From NCBI RefSeq assembly GCF_030317115.1, contig NZ_JASZYF010000004.1, forward strand, positions 331,225-395,224: a stretch of 64,000 nt of DNA, written 5' to 3'. A program made the position numbers and the translations under genes. Source of the DNA: Variovorax gracilis. Its GTDB lineage: Bacteria > Pseudomonadota > Gammaproteobacteria > Burkholderiales > Burkholderiaceae_C. Under the pieces are notes generated by a model that searched no databases, was not told the origin of the DNA, and saw only the letters and a program-made list of their open reading frames with translations. Positions within the stretch are counted from its first letter, which is position 1. Every line of letters starts with the position of its first letter. This document shows positions 60,046 through 64,000 of the stretch, one piece after another.

Positions 60046-60855
60046 ATGCTTTTTCTGCTTTCCCCTGCCAAGTCGCTCGACTACGAGACCGCGGTGCCCG
60101 ACGCGGTACCGGCCACGCGCCCCCATTTCGAAGGCCCGCGGGGCCCCGCGGCCGAACTCATCAAGATCCTGCGCGAGAAGTCGCCCCAGCAGATCGCCGA
60201 ACTCATGCACCTGTCGGACAAGCTTTCGGCACTCAATGTGGCGCGCTACGCCGCGTGGGTTTCGAAGGGCACCGACAAGAACGCCAAGCAGGCGGCGCTG
60301 GCCTTTGACGGCGATGTCTATGGTGGTCTCGAGGCGAAGACGCTCAGCAAGGCACAACTGGCCTGGGCGCAGGACCACATCTGCATATTGAGCGGGCTCT
60401 ACGGCGTGTTGCGCCCGCTCGACCTGCTGCAGCCCTATCGGCTGGAGATGGGTACGCAATTGGCCAACCGCCATGGCAAGGATCTCTATGCCTTCTGGGG
60501 CCCGAGGATTTCGGAACATCTGAACGAGCGCCTGGCTGCCGATCGGACGCCCGTGGTCATCAACCTGGCTTCTCAGGAATACTTCAAATCGGTCGACCAG
60601 TCGGTGCTCAGGGCCCGCGTGGTGGAATGCGTCTTCCAGGAATGGAAGGGCGCCACCGGGGCGAAGGGCGACCAAGGTGGCTACAAGATCGTGAGCTTCT
60701 TTGCCAAGCGTGCACGTGGCCTGATGGCGCGCTGGGCGGTGCTGCACAAGGCCGCCACGCCGAAGGCGCTGGAAAAGTTCGACCTTGAGGGCTACGCATT
60801 CGACGCCGCTGCATCAAAGCCCGAACGCCTCGTATTTCGCAGGAGATCCGCATGA
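60046..60855 (+). CDS. yaaA: Peroxide stress protein YaaA
   Basis: A 269-residue protein beginning [15 protein letters not shown], the conserved YaaA (DUF328) start, with [21 protein letters not shown] in the middle. YaaA lowers free iron and DNA damage in peroxide-stressed E. coli and binds DNA. It is divergent from valS and overlaps the next start by four bases (ATGA). Confidence 0.95.
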   Translation: MLFLLSPAKSLDYETAVPDAVPATRPHFEGPRGPAAELIKILREKSPQQIAELMHLSDKLSALNVARYAAWVSKGTDKNAKQAALAFDGDVYGGLEAKTLSKAQLAWAQDHICILSGLYGVLRPLDLLQPYRLEMGTQLANRHGKDLYAFWGPRISEHLNERLAADRTPVVINLASQEYFKSVDQSVLRARVVECVFQEWKGATGAKGDQGGYKIVSFFAKRARGLMARWAVLHKAATPKALEKFDLEGYAFDAAASKPERLVFRRRSA

Positions 60856-61697
60856 GCCTGGGTCAGGAAATAAGTCCCGAATTGCGCGAATGGGTTAGCG
60901 CCCAACTCGCTGCAGGTCATTCCGTGCCGAGCCTGCGGGCATCGATGCGCGCCGCGGGTTGGCACGACAATGTGGCGGACGTCGTTCTTGCCGACATCGA
61001 GGCGCGTGCCGCCGGGATCGCGGCTGTCGCGGAGCCGCGCAAGAACTTGCCGGGGCCGGACCTGTCGGCTTCACCGCTCTATGTAGATGCTGGCGATCGC
61101 CGCGTCCACGTGCTTCAGACGATGCGCCACCCGCGCGTGATCGTGTTTGGTGACCTGGTCTCGGACGACGAATGCGAGGCGCTGATCGCTGCCGCACGCT
61201 TGCGGCTTGCGCGCTCGCTCACGGTCGAGACGCAAACCGGCGGGGAAGCGCTCAACGTCGATCGCACCAGCGATGGCATGTTCTTCGAACGCGGCGAGAA
61301 CGCGGTCGTCGCCCGGCTGGAGCAACGTATTGCCACGCTGCTGCAATGGCCGCTCGAATTCGGTGAAGGGCTGCAGATCCTGCGCTATTCGCCGGGCGCG
61401 CAATACCGCCCGCACTATGACTACTTCGATCCGGGAGAGCCTGGTACCCCGACCATCCTGCGTCGCGGCGGCCAGCGTGTTGCGACGCTGGTGATGTACC
61501 TGCAGGAGCCCGAGCAAGGCGGCGGGACCACCTTTCCCGACGTTGGACTCGAGGTGGCCCCCAAGCGCGGGACCGGTGTCTTCTTCAGCTACGACCGTCC
61601 CGATCCCTCAACGCGTACCTTGCATGGTGGCGCGCCCGTGCTCGCGGGGGAAAAGTGGGTCGCCACCAAGTGGCTGCGCGAGCGCGAGTTCATCTGA
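60852..61697 (+). CDS. 2-oxoglutarate/Fe(II)-dependent prolyl-4-hydroxylase-like oxygenase
   Basis: A 281-residue protein with the metal and cosubstrate residues H188, D190 (HYDYFDPG), H258 (TLHGG) and K268 (GEKWV) of the P4H family. An N-terminal helical segment of about 75 residues precedes the catalytic fold. It would hydroxylate a peptidyl proline or other substrate with O2 and 2-oxoglutarate. It is coupled to yaaA. Confidence 0.9.
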   Translation: MSLGQEISPELREWVSAQLAAGHSVPSLRASMRAAGWHDNVADVVLADIEARAAGIAAVAEPRKNLPGPDLSASPLYVDAGDRRVHVLQTMRHPRVIVFGDLVSDDECEALIAAARLRLARSLTVETQTGGEALNVDRTSDGMFFERGENAVVARLEQRIATLLQWPLEFGEGLQILRYSPGAQYRPHYDYFDPGEPGTPTILRRGGQRVATLVMYLQEPEQGGGTTFPDVGLEVAPKRGTGVFFSYDRPDPSTRTLHGGAPVLAGEKWVATKWLREREFI

Positions 61698-61720
61698 CAC
61701 ACCAGTATCCGGCCACCTCT

Positions 61721-62623
61721 ATGAAGATCACTGCCAACGGTATCCAGATCGAGGTCGAGGACAGCGGCGGTGAAGGCCGGCCGGTGGTCCTGCTCATCAT
61801 GGGGCTCGGCATGCAACTGATTGCCTGGCCCGCCGAGTTCGTGCAGGCATTGGTCGATGCAGGCTTTCGCGTGGTGTGCCACGACAATCGGGACATCGGC
61901 CTGAGCCAGGGGTTCGACGAGGCGGGGACCGGCAATCTGATCTGGCAGAGCGTGCGGCAGCGCATCGGCTTGCCGGTACGTTCCGCCTACACCGTGCAGG
62001 ACATGGCGGACGACGCGTTGGGCGTGCTGGACGCCCTGGGCATCCGGCAGGCCCACGTGGTCGGCGTCTCCATGGGGGGAATGATCGCCCAGCGGCTGGC
62101 CGCCAGTGCGCCGGAACGGATGGCGAGTCTCGTCAGCATCATGAGTTCGAGCGGGGCACGCAATCTCCCGGGGCCGCGGCCAGACGTGGCGGCGGCGCTC
62201 ATCCGGCGCCCGCCAAGCAGGACGGAAGCGGCGCTCGTGGCGCATGGCCTCGGCTTCGTCCGCCTGATTTCCAGCCCGGCCTATCCGCAGGACGAACAGG
62301 TGGTGGGCGAACGCATCAGGCGCGCACTGCGCCGCGCGTACCGCCCCGCCGGCGTCGTGCGGCAGATGCTGGCCATTGGCGCCGATAGCGGCCGTGCGTC
62401 GGTACTGGGGCGCATTGCCAGTCCCGCGCTCGTCCTGCACGGCGATGCCGATCCTCTGGTTCTCATGGCTTGTGGACAGGATACGGCGCGCCGTATTCCC
62501 GGCGCGCGATTCGTTGCCGTGCCGGGAATGGGGCATGACCTGCCGCCGCAGGTCGTCGACATCCTCCTGCAGCACATGGTTCCCTTCCTGCAGACAGCCG
62601 AAAGCGAGCATGAGCCTCGATAA
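61721..62623 (+). CDS. Alpha/beta-fold hydrolase
   Basis: A 300-residue hydrolase. The nucleophile elbow is GVSMGG (S117), the acid lies in HGDADPLV and the histidine in GMGHDLP. The N-terminal [14 protein letters not shown] and [11 protein letters not shown] are typical of esterase/haloperoxidase-like proteins. The substrate is unknown. The end overlaps the queF start by 14 bases. Confidence 0.88.
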   Translation: MKITANGIQIEVEDSGGEGRPVVLLIMGLGMQLIAWPAEFVQALVDAGFRVVCHDNRDIGLSQGFDEAGTGNLIWQSVRQRIGLPVRSAYTVQDMADDALGVLDALGIRQAHVVGVSMGGMIAQRLAASAPERMASLVSIMSSSGARNLPGPRPDVAAALIRRPPSRTEAALVAHGLGFVRLISSPAYPQDEQVVGERIRRALRRAYRPAGVVRQMLAIGADSGRASVLGRIASPALVLHGDADPLVLMACGQDTARRIPGARFVAVPGMGHDLPPQVVDILLQHMVPFLQTAESEHEPR

Positions 62624-63467
62624 CACCCCCGAACAGTCGCAACTGGGCCGTGCCTCGGCTTATGTCGATCGTTACGACGCCAGCCTGTTGTTCCCGATCC
62701 CGCGTTCGACGCAGCGCGAAGCCATGGGCATTGCGGGGAGCGCGCTGCCCTTCTTCGGTGCGGATCTATGGACTGCCTTCGAGTTGAGCTGGCTCAATCC
62801 GCGTGGCAAGCCGCAACTGGCCATCGCGCATTTCACGATTCCGTGCGAGACACCCAACATCATCGAAAGCAAGTCCTTCAAGCTCTACCTCAATAGCTTC
62901 AACAGCTCGGTGTTTACCGACGCGGAAGCCGTGCGGGATCGTATGAAGACTGATCTGAGCGAAGCGGTCTGGCGCGGGAGCGATCGATCCGCCGGTATTG
63001 GCGTCAAGCTTGTGGCTCCGGGTGAGTTCGATCGCGAACCGGTCCACGAACTCGACGGACTGGATCTGGATCGACTCGATATCGAGTGCACGCAATACCA
63101 GCCGGCACCGGAACTGCTCTCGAGCGACTCGACGCAGGCGCCTGTGACGGAGACACTGACCAGCCGCCTTCTCAAGAGCAACTGCCTCGTCACCGGGCAG
63201 CCTGACTGGGGCAGCGTGCAGATCCGCTATAGCGGGCCTGCGATCGACCAAGCGGGCCTTCTCGCTTACATCGTGAGCTTCCGCAACCACAACGAGTTTC
63301 ACGAACCGTGTGCGGAACGCATGTTCACGGACATCTGGCGCCGCTGCCGGCCAACCAAGCTTGCCGTATATGCACGCTACGCGCGCAGGGGTGGCTTGGA
63401 CATCAACCCCTTCCGCACGAGTTGGCCTCAGCCGCTTCCTGCGAACACCCGCACGGCGCGGCAATGA
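62610..63467 (+). CDS. queF: NADPH-dependent 7-cyano-7-deazaguanine reductase
   Basis: A 285-residue enzyme converting preQ0 to preQ1 for queuosine in tRNA. It is the long (E. coli-type) QueF with two tunnelling-fold halves. The QueF motif ESKSFKLYL is at 86-94, and the catalytic Cys is C192 in [12 protein letters not shown], close to C190 of E. coli. ATG 62610 overlaps the preceding gene. It is the last gene before the rRNA leader region. Confidence 0.96.
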   Translation: MSLDNTPEQSQLGRASAYVDRYDASLLFPIPRSTQREAMGIAGSALPFFGADLWTAFELSWLNPRGKPQLAIAHFTIPCETPNIIESKSFKLYLNSFNSSVFTDAEAVRDRMKTDLSEAVWRGSDRSAGIGVKLVAPGEFDREPVHELDGLDLDRLDIECTQYQPAPELLSSDSTQAPVTETLTSRLLKSNCLVTGQPDWGSVQIRYSGPAIDQAGLLAYIVSFRNHNEFHEPCAERMFTDIWRRCRPTKLAVYARYARRGGLDINPFRTSWPQPLPANTRTARQ

Positions 63468-63506
63468 GGGCTCCGTAGCCGAACGAGAAAATTTTTTCGT
63501 AGGTAG

Positions 63507-63536
63507 TTGCCCGAAGCGTCAAAAGCAGGTCATAAT
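63507..63536 (+). promoter_or_regulatory. rRNA promoter 1
   Basis: TTGCCC (63507-63512), an 18-base spacer and CATAAT (63531-63536), followed by TCGAGGCTC. It has the same spacing and -10 as the two promoters downstream. Confidence 0.65.
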
Positions 63537-63626
63537 TCGAGGCTCAGCAGAAAACGACTCGCTGAGTGGCTCCCGAAGGGGGTTGCGAAGGGAGTCGGAG
63601 GAAGCTGAGAAAAAAGTCCTTCGGGC

Positions 63627-63656
63627 TTGACGGGATTGAAAAAATCGTGTCATAAT
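63627..63656 (+). promoter_or_regulatory. rRNA promoter 2
   Basis: TTGACG (63627-63632), an 18-base spacer and CATAAT (63651-63656), followed by CGAAGGCTCCGCT. It is the closest of the three to consensus. Confidence 0.75.
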
Positions 63657-63740
63657 CGAAGGCTCCGCTCAAAACGAAGCGTGCTGAAGTTTCTGAAAAG
63701 AAGTTCAGGTGCAAATCGAAGCGAGAGGATGAAAAAAAGT

Positions 63741-63770
63741 TTGCATGTTCTTCTAAAAACGTGGCATAAT
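63741..63770 (+). promoter_or_regulatory. rRNA promoter 3
   Basis: TTGCAT (63741-63746), an 18-base spacer and CATAAT (63765-63770), followed by CGAAGGCTTCGCT. It is the promoter nearest to the 16S gene, giving a leader of about 210 bases. Confidence 0.7.
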
Positions 63771-63823
63771 CGAAGGCTTCGCTGATCGCAGCAAGCAAGA
63801 CGCAAAACAGCAGATGTTGAGCG

Positions 63824-63838
63824 TAGTTCGTTAAAAAT
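63824..63838 (+). promoter_or_regulatory. boxA-like antitermination element
   Basis: TAGTTCGTTAAAAAT resembles the beta-proteobacterial boxA (TGTTCTTTAAAAAT) found in rRNA leaders and recognised by Nus factors. Two positions differ from that form. It lies about 54 bases downstream of the third -10. Confidence 0.5.
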
Positions 63839-63987
63839 ATACAGCCGATAAGCGTGGGCGTTTGAAGGCGATTGCCAAGTTCTTCGGAGCAAAGTCGAAA
63901 AGACTTTAAACGCTCATGAGAATAGAAGTGAAGTTCACTTCAATTCCGTTTTTATGAGTTGCTCGAAAGAGCGAAAAATTCAAGATC

Positions 63988-64000
63988 GAACTATAGAGTT
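63988..64000 (+). rRNA. 16S ribosomal RNA, 5' end only
   Basis: The last 13 bases, GAACTATAGAGTT, match the start of Comamonadaceae 16S genes, which continue TTGATCCTGGCTCAG. The exact mature 5' end is uncertain by a few bases, and the gene continues past the window. Confidence 0.85.

Larger units (their letters stand above)
63468..63987 (+). other. rRNA operon upstream region and 16S leader
   Basis: This 520-base stretch contains no gene. It has three tandem sigma-70-like promoters with the same geometry (listed separately), an A/T-rich leader, a boxA-like element, and a hairpin GAAGTGAA/TTCACTTC at 63925-63941. It ends at the first bases of the 16S rRNA gene. Parts of it are open in several frames but none has a ribosome-binding site or family match. 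Confidence 0.85.

Noticed and set aside
63544..63892. Overlapping small frames on the minus strand in the rRNA upstream region
   Set aside because: Composition is low-complexity and Phe/Ser-rich, no ribosome-binding site is seen, and the stretch is better explained by tandem promoters.

Overview
The window reads as one continuous stretch of core chromosome from a high-GC betaproteobacterium of the Comamonadaceae, most probably Variovorax or a close relative. This is judged from protein sequences rather than from a database search. The signs are uniformly high GC, two periplasmic Bug-type binding proteins with tripartite tricarboxylate transporter (TTT) subunits, a PimC/PimD-like acyl-CoA dehydrogenase pair, a CDP-glucoseen-reductase-like flavoprotein, L28/L33 ribosomal genes, and a 16S rRNA leader at the right edge. 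I see no insertion sequence, prophage, CRISPR array or integrase. Gene density is very high, many genes overlap, and only the right-end rRNA leader is a long non-coding stretch.

Layout. 1-5.9 kb (minus): an AspT/YidE-type transporter cut by the window edge, then a MoxR ATPase - DUF58 - VWA module, and a membrane-anchored HtrA-like protease without a PDZ domain. 6-11.4 kb: TatD nuclease, a small secreted repeat protein, an MscS channel, and the run uracil/hypoxanthine-DNA glycosylase - spermidine-synthase-like protein - orphan GspE/PilB-type ATPase. 11.5-19.6 kb: a TTT/metabolite island with TctB-TctA, a LysR regulator, a Bug protein, a leaderless gamma-glutamyltransferase, a DMT exporter, an SDR lacking the catalytic Tyr/Lys, and a GNAT acetyltransferase. 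19.6-28.6 kb: second DMT transporter, quinone oxidoreductase, Na/Pi cotransporter with a PhoU domain, the lspA-ileS-ribF operon, and an HNH nuclease. 28.6-33.4 kb: lipoprotein hydrolase, the acyl-CoA dehydrogenase pair behind a strong palindromic operator, purN, and a DUF1653 protein. 33.4-38.5 kb: M48 protease, RsmB-family methyltransferase, fatty-acid desaturase, and rpmG/rpmB. 38.6-45.4 kb: trxB, a Crp/Fnr regulator behind nested dyads, ftsK, lolA, a small membrane protein, and rarA. 45.6-52.4 kb: livHMGF, a second Bug protein, a ferredoxin-reductase-type flavoprotein, and an epimerase-like SDR. 52.4-56.1 kb: GAF protein, tRNA-Leu(CAA), cysM, a zinc-ribbon Nudix hydrolase, tusA, and an SGNH hydrolase. 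56-60 kb (minus): galU and valS. 60-63.5 kb: yaaA - 2OG oxygenase - alpha/beta hydrolase - queF. 63.5-64 kb: three evenly spaced promoters and the leader of an rRNA operon, with the first bases of 16S rRNA at the edge.

How the parts work together. Most blocks are housekeeping: lipoprotein processing and sorting (lspA, lolA), translation (ileS, valS, rpmB/G, the tRNA, queF), chromosome segregation and repair (ftsK, rarA, the glycosylase), redox and sulfur (trxB, cysM, tusA), and envelope precursors (galU, desaturase). The accessory character lies in uptake and catabolism of organic acids, peptides or amino acids (TctAB/Bug/GGT, livHMGF, acyl-CoA dehydrogenases). I found no clear candidate for a wholly new defence or mobile system. 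The most interesting signals are regulatory palindromes, the split TTT-GGT cluster, the SDR with a dismantled active site, and the triplicated rRNA promoter array.
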